Shown: piece by piece, positions 16,702 through 25,907 of the stretch
Layout: every line of letters begins with the position of its first letter
How positions within the stretch are numbered: position 1 is the stretch's first letter
NCBI GenBank assembly: GCA_944322565.1
Contig: CALUPG010000011.1
Location: forward strand, 1 to 64,000
Direction of reading: 5' to 3'
Length of the DNA stretch: 64,000 nucleotides
Source: an uncultured Bacteroidales bacterium
GTDB taxonomy: Bacteria > Bacteroidota > Bacteroidia > Bacteroidales > UBA932
Notes under the pieces: model-generated
The model's database searches: none
What the model was told of the DNA's origin: nothing
The model's input: only the letters and a program-made list of their open reading frames with translations
Program-made: the position numbers and the translations under genes

Positions 16702-18204
16702 CTACAGATTGAACGGCACCAGATTGTATTCCCGGAGGAATCTGATTGTCTTTTCAATCATAGGGTGCATGTACTGGTCGTCGCCGATGAACGGTACTTC
16801 CTTGCGGTAGTGGGCGAAGATTTTCTCGATTGTCCATGAGGAGCGCAGCGGCCGGCGGAATTCCAGGGCCTGGGCGGCGTTCATCAGTTCGATTGCGAGG
16901 ACGCGCTCAGTGTTGTTGATGACCCTGACGAGCTTGGTGGCAGCGTTGGCTCCCATGCTCACATGGTCTTCCTGTCCCTGTGATGACGGTATCGAGTCCA
17001 CCGAGGCCGGGGTACAGAGTCCTTTGTTCTGGCTGACGATGGAGGCCGCTGTGTACTGCGGAATCATGAAGCCGCTGTTCAGACCCGGATTGGCGACGAG
17101 GAATGACGGAAGTTCCCTCTGTCCGGAAATCAGCCGGTAGATTCTTCTCTCGGAGATGCTTGCAAGCTCGCTCATTGCGATGGCGAGGAAATCCAGTGGC
17201 AGGGCAATCGGTTCCCCGTGGAAGTTCCCGGCGGAAATGATGAGGTCCTCGTCGGGGAATACGGTAGGATTGTCCGTCGCGCTGTTGATTTCGGTCTCCA
17301 GTACGGACTTGACATAGCGGAGGGTGTCTTTGACTGCTCCATGGACCTGCGGAATGCATCTGAATGAATACGGATCCTGGACATGTTCTTTCTTGCGGCT
17401 GATGATTTCGCTGCCGTCCAGAAGCTCAAGGATGCGGGCCGCTGTGTCTGCCTGTCCCTTGTGCGGGCGGACTGCGTGGACCTGTGGGTAGAAAGGTTCG
17501 ATGCGTCCGTCGAAGGCGTCCAGTGACATGGCTGCAATCCTGTCGGCCCATTCGGAGAGCCTTTCACATTTGATGACGGCCCAGATGCCGTGTGCGCTCA
17601 TGAACTGTGTGCCGTTCAGAAGGGCAAGGCCCTCCTTGGACTGCAGTCTTATCGGTTCCCAGCCGAGTTCCGCCCATACTTCTGCCGCCGGCCTTGTCTT
17701 GCCTTTCCACTCCACTTCACCGAGTCCGATGAGTGGGAGCGACATGTGTGCCAGTGGAGCGAGATCCCCGGATGCCCCGAGCGATCCCTGCTGATATATC
17801 ACCGGCAGGACATCGTTGTTGAACATGTCAACAAGTCTCTGTATGGTCTGCAGCTGTACTCCCGAGTTCCCGTATGCAAGTGACTGGATTTTCAGCAGAA
17901 GTATCAGCCGTACAATTTCCGGCGCCACTTTCTCTCCGGTGCCGCAGGCGTGCGACATGACAAGGTTGTGCTGGAGGGCAGACAGGTCGTCTTCCGGTAT
18001 CGTTATGTTGCATAGCGAGCCGAAGCCGGTGGTCACACCGTAGACCGGCCTGTCCATGTCTTCCATCTTGGAGTCAAGGTATTCCCTGCACCTGATGATG
18101 GCCTGCCTGGATTCTTCACTGATTTCCAGCTGGTATCCTTTGAAAAGTATTTCTTTTATCCTGTCTGTGGAAAGTCTCCTGTTAGATATCTGATGTATCA
18201 TCAT
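16702..18204 (-). CDS. hutH: Histidine ammonia-lyase
   Basis: First step of histidine degradation: deaminates L-histidine to trans-urocanate. The Ala-Ser-Gly tripeptide that cyclises to the MIO cofactor is at residues 144-146 (GSLGASGDLAPLAH). Other family segments are YGVTTGFGSL, NGTQFMSAHG and the QGQEDHVSMGANAA stretch near the C-terminal third. At 500 residues it is full length. An ATG codon lies at each of the first two positions, so the start could be one residue later. The gene is 43 bases downstream of hutU and 12 bases upstream of hutI, inside the ser-hut run. Confidence 0.96.
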   Translation of the reverse strand: MMIHQISNRRLSTDRIKEILFKGYQLEISEESRQAIIRCREYLDSKMEDMDRPVYGVTTGFGSLCNITIPEDDLSALQHNLVMSHACGTGEKVAPEIVRLILLLKIQSLAYGNSGVQLQTIQRLVDMFNNDVLPVIYQQGSLGASGDLAPLAHMSLPLIGLGEVEWKGKTRPAAEVWAELGWEPIRLQSKEGLALLNGTQFMSAHGIWAVIKCERLSEWADRIAAMSLDAFDGRIEPFYPQVHAVRPHKGQADTAARILELLDGSEIISRKKEHVQDPYSFRCIPQVHGAVKDTLRYVKSVLETEINSATDNPTVFPDEDLIISAGNFHGEPIALPLDFLAIAMSELASISERRIYRLISGQRELPSFLVANPGLNSGFMIPQYTAASIVSQNKGLCTPASVDSIPSSQGQEDHVSMGANAATKLVRVINNTERVLAIELMNAAQALEFRRPLRSSWTIEKIFAHYRKEVPFIGDDQYMHPMIEKTIRFLREYNLVPFNL

Positions 18205-18247
18205 ATATTGTCCTTGATAAATTCATTTGATGTTATGCTGTTCCATA

Positions 18248-20302
18248 TCATTCCCGGCAGTCTGCGTCAGATGCGCCGGAAATGGCCTGCCTCACGAGGT
18301 CTTCGTCTGCGAGGTTAGGCATCGTCACGCGCAGTCCCGGGGTGCGCTCCATTTCGCGCTGTATTGAGTGCATTGCTCCTTCATTGCGGGCCCAGCTCCT
18401 GCGGGCGATGCCATTGTTTACATCCCAGAACAGCATTTCGCGGATGTGTCTTGCGGAGTCCTCGGAGCCGTCTATTACCATGCCGAAGCCTCCGTTGATG
18501 ACTTCACCCCAGCCTACTCCCCCTCCGTTGTGCAGGGATACCCATGTCGCGCCGCGGAACGAGTCTCCGATTACATTCTGGACAGCCATGTCTGCCGTGC
18601 GGCTGGAGCCGTCGCAGATGTTGGATGTCTCCCGGAACGGAGAATCTGTGCCGGATACGTCGTGGTGGTCGCGGCCGAGCACGACCGGCCCCCTGAGTTC
18701 CTTTCCGGCTATGGCTTCGTTGAAGGCAAGGGCTATCCTTGTCCTGCCCTCGCAGTCCGCATAGAGGATTCTGGCCTGGGAACCGACCACAAGATTGTTT
18801 CTCCCGGCCTCTTCTATCCAGTGTATGTTGTCTTCCATCTGGCCTCTGATTTCCTCCGGCGCGTGGGCTGCGGTCTCTTTCATGGCCTTTACTGCCAGTT
18901 CGTCCGTCTTCCTGAGGTCTTCCGGGTCCTGGGACATGCACACCCAGCGGAACGGGCCGAAGCCATAGTCGAAGAAGAGGGGACCCATGATGTCCTGGAC
19001 ATAGGAAGGATATATGAAAGTGCCGTCGGGATTCACGATGTCTGCCCCGGCGCGTGATGCTTCAAGCAGGAAGGCATTGCCGTAGTCGAAGAAATACATT
19101 CCCTTGGCGGCAAGCCTGCCTATGGCGGCGGCCTGTCTCCTGAGGGATGCCCTGACGCATTCCTTGAATCTCTCCGGTTCTGCTGCCATCATCTTCCTTG
19201 ATTCCTCATAGGTGTATCCGGCAGGATAATATCCCCCTGCCCACGGGTTGTGGAGTGAGGTCTGGTCTGAGCCGAGGTCTACACGGATGTCTTCTTCCCC
19301 GAGCCTTTCCCAGAGGTCCACTATGTTGCCCTGGTAGGCGAGGGAGACGGTCTCCTTTTCAGAGCAGGCCTTCCTGATGCGGGGGATGAGCCCGTCAAGG
19401 GATTCATGGATTTCGTCGACCCATCCCTGCTCGAATCTTTTCCTTGCTGCCAGCGGGTTTATTTCCGCCGTGACGCTCACTACGCCGGAGATGTTTCCCG
19501 CCTTCGGCTGTGCGCCGGACATTCCTCCGAGTCCTGATGTCACAAACAGCATTCCCTTCATGTTGTCTCTTGTTGCCGGAATGCCTCTTTTGCGCAGCTG
19601 CATCCTGGCTGCGTTCATCACCGTGATTGTAGTGCCGTGTACTATTCCCTGAGGACCTATGTACATGTAGGATCCGGCTGTCATCTGCCCGTACTGTGAC
19701 ACTCCGAGGGCATTCATCCTCTCCCAGTCATCCTGTCTTGAATAGTTCGGGATGACCATGCCGTTGGTGACAATCACCCTCGGGGCATCCCTGTGGCTCG
19801 GGAAAAGTCCGAGAGGATGGCCGGAGTACATCACGAGGGTCTGCGTGTCGGTCATTTCAGACAGGTAGCGCATTGCCAGCCTGTACTGTGCCCAGTTCTG
19901 GAAGACGGCCCCGTTGCCCCCGTATGTTATGAGCTCGTGCGGATGCTGTGCCACCCTCGGGTCCAGATTGTTCTGTATCATTGCCATGATGGCCGCGGCC
20001 TGGCGGCATTTTGCCGGATAAATGTCTATCGGACGGGCATACATCTCATAGTCCGGACGGAATCTGTACATATAGATTCTGCCGTATGTCTTGAGCTCGC
20101 GGGCGAATTCCTCCGCAAGGACAGCATGGTGCTTCCCGGGAAAGTATCTCAGCGCATTTCTGACGGCGAGGACTTTCTCTTCTTCAGTAAGGATGTCCTT
20201 GCGAACAGGGGCATGGTTTATTGCATTGTCATAAGGCTTCGGCTCCGGGAGGATGTCCGGAATGCCTTCGGCGACCGCTTTCCTGAATTCTTCTGTACTC
20301 AT
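18248..20302 (-). CDS. hutU: Urocanate hydratase
   Basis: Second step of histidine degradation: adds water to urocanate to form imidazolonepropionate with a tightly bound NAD+. Recognisable segments include YGGNGAVFQNWAQY, YSGHPLGLFPSH, TAGSYMYIGPQGIVHGTT, MLFVTSGLGGMSGAQPKA, GSDQTSLHNPWAGGYYPAGY and NGGGVGWGEVINGGFGMV. At 684 residues it is about 120 longer than the Enterobacteria/Bacillus type and matches the long form I associate with Bacteroidota and eukaryotes. It lies 6 bases downstream of ftcD. Confidence 0.95.
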   Translation of the reverse strand: MSTEEFRKAVAEGIPDILPEPKPYDNAINHAPVRKDILTEEEKVLAVRNALRYFPGKHHAVLAEEFARELKTYGRIYMYRFRPDYEMYARPIDIYPAKCRQAAAIMAMIQNNLDPRVAQHPHELITYGGNGAVFQNWAQYRLAMRYLSEMTDTQTLVMYSGHPLGLFPSHRDAPRVIVTNGMVIPNYSRQDDWERMNALGVSQYGQMTAGSYMYIGPQGIVHGTTITVMNAARMQLRKRGIPATRDNMKGMLFVTSGLGGMSGAQPKAGNISGVVSVTAEINPLAARKRFEQGWVDEIHESLDGLIPRIRKACSEKETVSLAYQGNIVDLWERLGEEDIRVDLGSDQTSLHNPWAGGYYPAGYTYEESRKMMAAEPERFKECVRASLRRQAAAIGRLAAKGMYFFDYGNAFLLEASRAGADIVNPDGTFIYPSYVQDIMGPLFFDYGFGPFRWVCMSQDPEDLRKTDELAVKAMKETAAHAPEEIRGQMEDNIHWIEEAGRNNLVVGSQARILYADCEGRTRIALAFNEAIAGKELRGPVVLGRDHHDVSGTDSPFRETSNICDGSSRTADMAVQNVIGDSFRGATWVSLHNGGGVGWGEVINGGFGMVIDGSEDSARHIREMLFWDVNNGIARRSWARNEGAMHSIQREMERTPGLRVTMPNLADEDLVRQAISGASDADCRE

Positions 20303-20308
20303 GTCGGA

Positions 20309-22021
20309 TTATTTTATTTTCCCGTCGACTATGTCCAGGATTTCTTTTTCAAGTCCTGCCGCCTCTGCCGCGAGGGAGGCTGCCTCGTCCGCAAGCCTGC
20401 CCGCTTCTGCCTTGTCGGAAAGCCCTGCCGCGTTGATGCGGACATTGAGTCCGGCGCCGAGGACAGCGCCTCTGGCGGCAAGTGCTCCCACTCCGGCATC
20501 GGACACCGAGTTCGGATTGCCTTCGAGGGCCATGTATTTCAGCAGAGGAAATGCCTTGACGGCCGTGCGCATTGTCTTCAGAGGGACTTCCGCTGCATAT
20601 CTTGTGGCTTTCTCGATGGCGGCCTTTCTTTCTTCGGTTTCTTCAGGCGTGCCTTTCGGAAGCCCGTATGCCGCCATTATTCCGTTGAATGCGGCCGTGT
20701 CTTCATCTACGAGGGCAAGAAGTTCCCCCAGCACGGCCTGGCCTTGCCCGGCAAGGTCAGAGAATTCTTTCCATCTGTCGTCCCATCCCGGCTTGTGGGC
20801 AGAAAGGTTTGCGACCATTGTGCCGAGTGCGGCGCCGAGTGCCCCCATATATGCGGAGACTGACCCACCTCCCGGTGCCGGGGACTCCGATGCCGTCTCT
20901 TCGGCGAAGTCCCTGCAAGTCATTCTTATGAGCTTTTCCCTGACTGCGAGGTCCTTGTCGTCTTCCATCATGTATTCGATGACCTTTTCCCTCGGGTTGA
21001 ACGGTCTGAGGTCATCGAGTCCCATGGACTTGACGGCTATCCGTATTATTTCTTCTTCTGAGATGCCTGTGGAGCGGTGCTGTTTCTCAAGGAAATATTT
21101 CCCTGCATCGGTGAGTGACCGCTTCGGGATCAGTCCGACGATTTCGGTGCCTGTCACGCGGAGGCCTCTTGCCTGGGCAGCCCGGCATACTTCATCGAAA
21201 GCCTTGTGCAGGGGAGTGGCATTGATGTCGGTGATATTCATCGACACCTGGGCGATGCCGTATTCGTCTATGTACCATCCTATGGCCTTGCATCCCTTGA
21301 GAGTGCCCGGTATCATGACCGTCTTGCCGTCGGCATCTTTGACGATTTTTCCTGTAATAGGGTTGCCTTCCCTCTTCGGACGGCCTTTTTCCCTCACATC
21401 GAATGCCACGGCATTGGCGCGTCGCGTCGAGGTGGTGTTGAGGTTGAAGTTGACGGCTATGAGAAAATCCCTTGCCCCCACATTGGATGCTCCTGACAGT
21501 GCCGCCTTTTCAGTGAATTGTCCCGGTCCGAAGTCCGGGGCCTTGTCCGGCGAAGATATTTTTTCCGGCAGTGCCTCGTATTCTCCGGCCCTGCAGACGG
21601 CAAGGTTCTTCCTTTCAGGCCTGAGGGCCGCCGCCTCGTAGCAGTAGCACGGGATGCCGAGTTCTTTCCAGATGCGTTCCGCCAGTTGTCTGGCAAGTAC
21701 GGCACATTCTTCAAGCGTGATTCCGGAGACGGGTATGAGAGGAAGCACATCGGTGGCTCCGGAGCGCGGATGAGCCCCGTGGTGAAGTCTCATGTCAATG
21801 AGTTCGCCTGCCCTTTTCACTCCGCGGAAGGCCGCCTCGACGACGGACTCCGGCTCTCCTACGAATGTGACGACAGTCCTGTTGGTCGCCTCTCCCGGGT
21901 CGACATTAAGTATCCTGACGCCACCTGATTTTTCTATCGCTTCTGTTATTGACCTGATGGTTTCCTTGTTGCGCCCTTCGCTGAAATTAGGGACGCATTC
22001 TATGATTCTTTTCATTGCCAA
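20309..22021 (-). CDS. ftcD: Bifunctional glutamate formimidoyltransferase / formimino-THF cyclodeaminase
   Basis: A fusion of two enzymes. Residues 1-~330 are the formiminotransferase (IIECVPNFSEGRN start, MRLHHGAHPRSGATDVLPLIP, NFNLNTT), moving the formimino group from N-formimino-glutamate to tetrahydrofolate and freeing glutamate. Residues ~360-570 are the all-helical cyclodeaminase (ETASESPAPGGGSVSAYMGALGAALGTMVANL), which releases ammonia and forms 5,10-methenyl-THF. The arrangement matches mammalian FTCD and the Bacteroidota form rather than separate FtcD and FchA. It is the fourth gene of the ser-hut run, 21 bases after DUF1015 and 6 bases before hutU. It feeds both the folate pool (with Fhs at 34.9-36.6 kb) and glutamate. 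Confidence 0.95.
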   Translation of the reverse strand: MAMKRIIECVPNFSEGRNKETIRSITEAIEKSGGVRILNVDPGEATNRTVVTFVGEPESVVEAAFRGVKRAGELIDMRLHHGAHPRSGATDVLPLIPVSGITLEECAVLARQLAERIWKELGIPCYCYEAAALRPERKNLAVCRAGEYEALPEKISSPDKAPDFGPGQFTEKAALSGASNVGARDFLIAVNFNLNTTSTRRANAVAFDVREKGRPKREGNPITGKIVKDADGKTVMIPGTLKGCKAIGWYIDEYGIAQVSMNITDINATPLHKAFDEVCRAAQARGLRVTGTEIVGLIPKRSLTDAGKYFLEKQHRSTGISEEEIIRIAVKSMGLDDLRPFNPREKVIEYMMEDDKDLAVREKLIRMTCRDFAEETASESPAPGGGSVSAYMGALGAALGTMVANLSAHKPGWDDRWKEFSDLAGQGQAVLGELLALVDEDTAAFNGIMAAYGLPKGTPEETEERKAAIEKATRYAAEVPLKTMRTAVKAFPLLKYMALEGNPNSVSDAGVGALAARGAVLGAGLNVRINAAGLSDKAEAGRLADEAASLAAEAAGLEKEILDIVDGKIK

Positions 22022-22042
22022 TGTCTTTTTCAGAGACCGGTG

Positions 22043-23338
22043 TCACTTCCCGGTCCCGGTTTCCCTGTTGCTTTCCAGCTTGTGGATGGCAAGCCCGCTC
22101 CTGAGCTTCGGCTCGAACCATGTTGTCTTCGGCGGCATGATGTTGCCGGAGTCGGCGATGTCGACGAGCTGCTTCATGGATACCGGATAGAGAGCGAATG
22201 CCACGGCCATTTCCCCGCTGTCCACACGCCGGGCGAGCTCGTCCAGTCCCCTGATGCCTCCCACGAAGTCTATTCTCTTGTCTGTCCTGAGGTCCCTGAT
22301 GCCGAGAATCCTGTCAAGCACGAGGTCGGAAAGTACTGTTACATCCAGGACTCCGATTGGGTCGGAGTCATCGTATCTGCCTTCTTTGGCATCAAGCGAA
22401 TACCATTTCCCGGCGAGGTACATCGAGAAATTGTGCAGACGGGTCGGCCTGCATGCCTCATGCCCCGGCTTTCCGCTGCTTCTGTCCCGTCCCCCGAGTT
22501 CTGTGACGGAGAAGTCATCCGAGAGCCTGCGGAGAAATTCTTCCGGAGACAGGCCGTTCAGGTCCTTGACGACACGGTTGTAGTCTATGATTTTCAGCTG
22601 GCTTTCAGGGAAGGCAACGGCCATGAACCAGTTGTATTCCTCCTGTCCCGTATGGTTCGGGTTTCCCGCTTTCTTTTCTGCCCCGACTCTTGCTGCCGCA
22701 GCTGTGCGGTGATGGCCGTCCGCCACGTAGAATGCCGGAATTGTGCTGAATATCGCGGTTATCCTCTCTATGTCTTCCGGACTGTCGATTACCCAGAACC
22801 GGTGTCCGAAGCCGTCCTCTGCGACAAAGTCGTATTCCGGATTGCGTGCGGTGTATTTACCTACAATGTCAGATACCTCCTTATTGTCAGGGTAAGAGAA
22901 GAATACGGGTTCGATGTTGGCGTCCTGGATACGGACATGGATCATTCTGTCGTCTTCCTTTTCCTTGCGGGTGAGCTCGTGCTTCTTGATCCGGCCTTCG
23001 GCATAGTCGTCCGTATGGGCGCAGACCACAAGCCCGTACTGTGTCCGTCCGTCCATTGTCTGGGCATAGATGTAATAATACGGTCTCTCGTCCTGGACGA
23101 GCCACCCGTTGTCCTGCCATTTCCGGAAATTCTCCACGGCCCTGTCATATACTTCGCCGCTGTGTTCGTCGGCGATGGGCGTAAAGTCTATTTCAGGCTT
23201 CGTGATATGGAGCAGGGACTTCTCCGATGCCTCCTTCCTGGCTTCCTCCGAATTCAGCACATCGTATGGACGGGCTGCGACTTCTTTCACAATCTCTTTG
23301 GGCGGCCTGACCGCCGCAAAAGGCTTTATTCTTACCAT
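22043..23338 (-). CDS. DUF1015 family protein in the serine-synthesis cluster
   Basis: A 431-residue protein of unknown function (COG4198/DUF1015). The start is placed at MVRIKPFAAVRPP, because the extra 28 residues of the longer frame overlap serA and are not family-like; this leaves 13 bases to serA. Visible family segments are RPYDVLNSEEA near the N-terminus, YYYIYAQTMDGRTQYGLV, and FYVADGHHRTAAAARVG at about residues 203-219. The DGHHR motif recalls the nucleotide-binding loop of ParB/sulfiredoxin-fold proteins such as the archaeal serine kinase SerK; that likeness is my inference. A serC-serA-DUF1015 order is, to my knowledge, common in Bacteroidota and Clostridia, pointing to a role tied to phosphoserine or serine. 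Confidence 0.85.
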   Translation of the reverse strand: MVRIKPFAAVRPPKEIVKEVAARPYDVLNSEEARKEASEKSLLHITKPEIDFTPIADEHSGEVYDRAVENFRKWQDNGWLVQDERPYYYIYAQTMDGRTQYGLVVCAHTDDYAEGRIKKHELTRKEKEDDRMIHVRIQDANIEPVFFSYPDNKEVSDIVGKYTARNPEYDFVAEDGFGHRFWVIDSPEDIERITAIFSTIPAFYVADGHHRTAAAARVGAEKKAGNPNHTGQEEYNWFMAVAFPESQLKIIDYNRVVKDLNGLSPEEFLRRLSDDFSVTELGGRDRSSGKPGHEACRPTRLHNFSMYLAGKWYSLDAKEGRYDDSDPIGVLDVTVLSDLVLDRILGIRDLRTDKRIDFVGGIRGLDELARRVDSGEMAVAFALYPVSMKQLVDIADSGNIMPPKTTWFEPKLRSGLAIHKLESNRETGTGK

Positions 23339-23351
23339 AGGCGACTGTCTT

Positions 23352-24275
23352 CTATTTTGCGTTGACCTGGAAACGGGTGCAGCCTGTGGCAAAATATTCC
23401 ACAATCTGACGGGCTGCGGCAAGACCTGCGTTTATATTGGCCTCGGCTGTCTCTGCCCCCATTTTCTTAGGGGTGGCGAATACCCTTTTCCCGAATTTTT
23501 CATTGAGCTCGCTCTGGCAGTCTGCAGCGATGTCCGTGATATATTTCAGGTCAGCCCTGTCCGTGAGCACTTTCACGAGTTCCGCCTCGTTGATGACTTC
23601 CTTGCGGGCCGTGTTCACCAGGCATGCCCCGTTCGGCATGAGCGACAGGAGGCTGTAGCCGACTGAGCCACGGGTCTCGGCCGTGGCCGGGATGTGCAGG
23701 GAAATGAAGTTGCATGAAGAATACATTTCTTCCAGAGTCGTGGCTGGGACCACTCCGTCCGCAAGCATCTTTTCGGCAGGGACAAACGGGTCGTATGCCA
23801 TAACTTCCATTCCGAGTGCCTTTGCCTTTGCCGCCACGAGACGGCCGACATTTCCGTATGCCTGTATGCCCAATTTCTTTCCGCTGATTTCTTTTCCTGT
23901 GCCAGGGGTGAAGCAGTTTCTCGACATGTATATCATCATGGCGAGGGCAAGCTCAGCAACGGCATTGGAGTTCTGTCCCGGAGTATTCATCACTACTATT
24001 CCCCGCTCTGTGCAGACATCAAGGCTGATGTTGTCATATCCGGCTCCTGCCCTGACCACGATTCTCAGTTTCGGGGCGGCGGCTATTACTTCCGGGGTGA
24101 CTTTGTCTGAGCGCACAATGAGGGCGTCCGCATCGGCGGCTGCATCAAGCAGCTGCTGCCTGTCGGCGTATTTCTCAAGCAGTGCGGTCTCATGTCCGGC
24201 CGCCTGACATATTTCCTTTATCCCGTTCACTGCAGCTGCGGCAAACGGCTTTTCTGTGGCTATCAGTATTTTCAT
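23352..24275 (-). CDS. serA: D-3-phosphoglycerate dehydrogenase, short form
   Basis: Oxidises 3-phosphoglycerate to 3-phosphohydroxypyruvate, the first step of serine synthesis. It is a D-2-hydroxyacid dehydrogenase fold with RAGAGYDNI, the NAD-binding loop [18 protein letters not shown], and the C-terminal [13 protein letters not shown]. At 307 residues it has no ACT regulatory domain, so serine feedback through that domain is not expected. The usual catalytic His in the TPH motif is replaced by Lys (about Lys270), the pattern described for Entamoeba- and Bacteroides-type short enzymes. Its start overlaps the serC stop by 4 bases, indicating translational coupling. Confidence 0.93.
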   Translation of the reverse strand: MKILIATEKPFAAAAVNGIKEICQAAGHETALLEKYADRQQLLDAAADADALIVRSDKVTPEVIAAAPKLRIVVRAGAGYDNISLDVCTERGIVVMNTPGQNSNAVAELALAMMIYMSRNCFTPGTGKEISGKKLGIQAYGNVGRLVAAKAKALGMEVMAYDPFVPAEKMLADGVVPATTLEEMYSSCNFISLHIPATAETRGSVGYSLLSLMPNGACLVNTARKEVINEAELVKVLTDRADLKYITDIAADCQSELNEKFGKRVFATPKKMGAETAEANINAGLAAARQIVEYFATGCTRFQVNAK

Positions 24276-25345
24276 TTTTTCAGTCTTTCAAATTCCTGCA
24301 TGCATTCAACCAGCGCCTTTACGCTTTCCACCGGACAGGCATTGTATATTGAGGCCCTGAATCCGCCGACGGACCTGTGCCCCTTGATGCCGGCCATGCC
24401 CCTGCCTTTGGCGAACTCAAGGAATTCATCCTGCAGGGACTCATGTCCCGGTGCCATTACAAAGCATACGTTCATGATGGACCTGTCTTCCTTTGCGGCG
24501 GTACCGATGAAGAGGCTGTTCCTGTCTATCTCGTCATAGAGCAGGGCGGCCTTCTCTTCATTAATCTTATGGATGGCTTCCACTCCGCCGATGCCCTTGA
24601 GCCATTTGAGCGTCTCCTTCATGACGAAAATAGGAAAGACCGGAGGGGTGTTGAACATCGAGCCCTTGTCGACATGTACCCTGTAGTCAAGCATGGTAGG
24701 GATGTATCTGCTGACCTTGCCGAGCGCATCCTTGCGTACAATGGCGAATGCCACACCGGCAGGACCCACATTCTTCTGCGCTCCGCCGTAGATGAGGGCA
24801 TATCGGCTTACATCTACCGGGCGGCTCATGATGTCCGAGGACATGTCCGCAATCAGCGGCACGGGGCAGTCCATGTCATGCTTTATTTCAGTGCCGTAGA
24901 TGGTATTGTTGGTGGTGATGTGGAAATAGTCAAGGTCTGACGGGATTTCATAGCCTTTCGGGATGTAGCTGTATGTCTTGTCCGCTGAAGATGCCACTGC
25001 AAAGGCATTTCCGAGTCCCTGGGCTTCCTTCAGGGCTTTCTTCGCCCATACGCCGGTCTCAAGGTAGCCGGCCTTGTTCTCAAGGAAATTCATTGCCACA
25101 TACAGGAACTGCATGCTTGCCCCTCCTCCGAGGAAAAGCACTTCATGCGTGTCGGGAATGTTCAGGAGCTCTTTCCAGAGTGCCCTGCATTCATCCATTA
25201 CTTCGCCCCATTCCTTTGAGCGGTGGGACACTTCTATGACAGACATCCCTGTTCCGCTGAAGTCTCTCAGGGCTTCTGCCGACTTCTCGATTGCCTGGTC
25301 CGGAAGAACACATGGCCCGGCATTGAAATTATGTACTTTTTTCAT
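24272..25345 (-). CDS. serC: Phosphoserine aminotransferase
   Basis: PLP-dependent class V aminotransferase that makes O-phosphoserine from phosphohydroxypyruvate with glutamate as donor. Family segments are [16 protein letters not shown] at the start, [42 protein letters not shown], the PLP-lysine region [15 protein letters not shown], and [18 protein letters not shown] at the end. At 357 residues it is normal length. It is the first gene of the ser-hut run, 44 bases downstream of pyrI; a weak TACATTTA box (25373-25380, minus strand) may be its own promoter, otherwise read-through from pyrBI is possible. Phosphoserine phosphatase (serB) is not in this window. Confidence 0.95.
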   Translation of the reverse strand: MKKVHNFNAGPCVLPDQAIEKSAEALRDFSGTGMSVIEVSHRSKEWGEVMDECRALWKELLNIPDTHEVLFLGGGASMQFLYVAMNFLENKAGYLETGVWAKKALKEAQGLGNAFAVASSADKTYSYIPKGYEIPSDLDYFHITTNNTIYGTEIKHDMDCPVPLIADMSSDIMSRPVDVSRYALIYGGAQKNVGPAGVAFAIVRKDALGKVSRYIPTMLDYRVHVDKGSMFNTPPVFPIFVMKETLKWLKGIGGVEAIHKINEEKAALLYDEIDRNSLFIGTAAKEDRSIMNVCFVMAPGHESLQDEFLEFAKGRGMAGIKGHRSVGGFRASIYNACPVESVKALVECMQEFERLKK

Positions 25346-25389
25346 GTTACGGATTGAAATTAAAATCGGATGTAAATGTAATGAATTTT

Positions 25390-25848
25390 TTAATATAGCC
25401 CCTTGATGTCTGTGATTTTTTCGCAGTAATGACAGAGAAGTGATATTTCATTATCATTTTCCATAGTCGTGAACCGTGTCTTTACAGGCTGATGGTTGGT
25501 TATGCACTTGGGGTTCATGCATTTGGCTATTCCCTCTATTTCATGGGGCATGACGAGCTTCCTTTTCTCCACCACCCTGAAGTCCCTGATGATGTTGACA
25601 GTGGCCTTCGGCGCCACAAGGGCGAGCTTGTTGAGTTCCTCGTCCTGGAAGAACCTGTCCGCTATCTTTATGATGCCCTTTTTCCCGAACAGCTTGCTGT
25701 TAAGGTTGATGCCTATGGTAATCCGGTTCTTTTCATCCATGAGATTCAGTATCTCGAGAACCTTGAATATATTTTCGGACGGTATGTGGTCAAGCACCGT
25801 CCCGTTCTCCAGTGCGCTTACCACGAGTTCTTTGTCTGTATGTGTCAT
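25390..25848 (-). CDS. pyrI: Aspartate carbamoyltransferase regulatory chain
   Basis: Regulatory subunit of class B aspartate transcarbamoylase; binds CTP/ATP and links catalytic trimers. The N-terminal nucleotide-binding half has [22 protein letters not shown]. The C-terminal zinc domain has four Cys in CMNPKCITN and CHYCEK. Starting at [10 protein letters not shown] gives 152 residues, the usual length. A frame extending to 25911 would overlap the pyrB stop by 4 bases (ATGA), allowing coupling, but adds 21 residues without family likeness. It lies directly downstream of pyrB on the same strand. Confidence 0.93.
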   Translation of the reverse strand: MTHTDKELVVSALENGTVLDHIPSENIFKVLEILNLMDEKNRITIGINLNSKLFGKKGIIKIADRFFQDEELNKLALVAPKATVNIIRDFRVVEKRKLVMPHEIEGIAKCMNPKCITNHQPVKTRFTTMENDNEISLLCHYCEKITDIKGLY

Positions 25849-25907
25849 GATGTGATTGTTATAAAGTGATTCATTGATTATGGACTGTCTGTATCCAAGA
25901 TTATCAA

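Noticed and set aside
19793..21641. Overlapping plus-strand frames of 356 and 462 residues
   Set aside because: Antisense shadows of hutU and ftcD; low-complexity Ser/Ala/Pro-rich translations with no motifs.
22040..23365. Plus-strand frame of 441 residues
   Set aside because: Antisense to the DUF1015 gene, which has its family motifs and fits the operon spacing.
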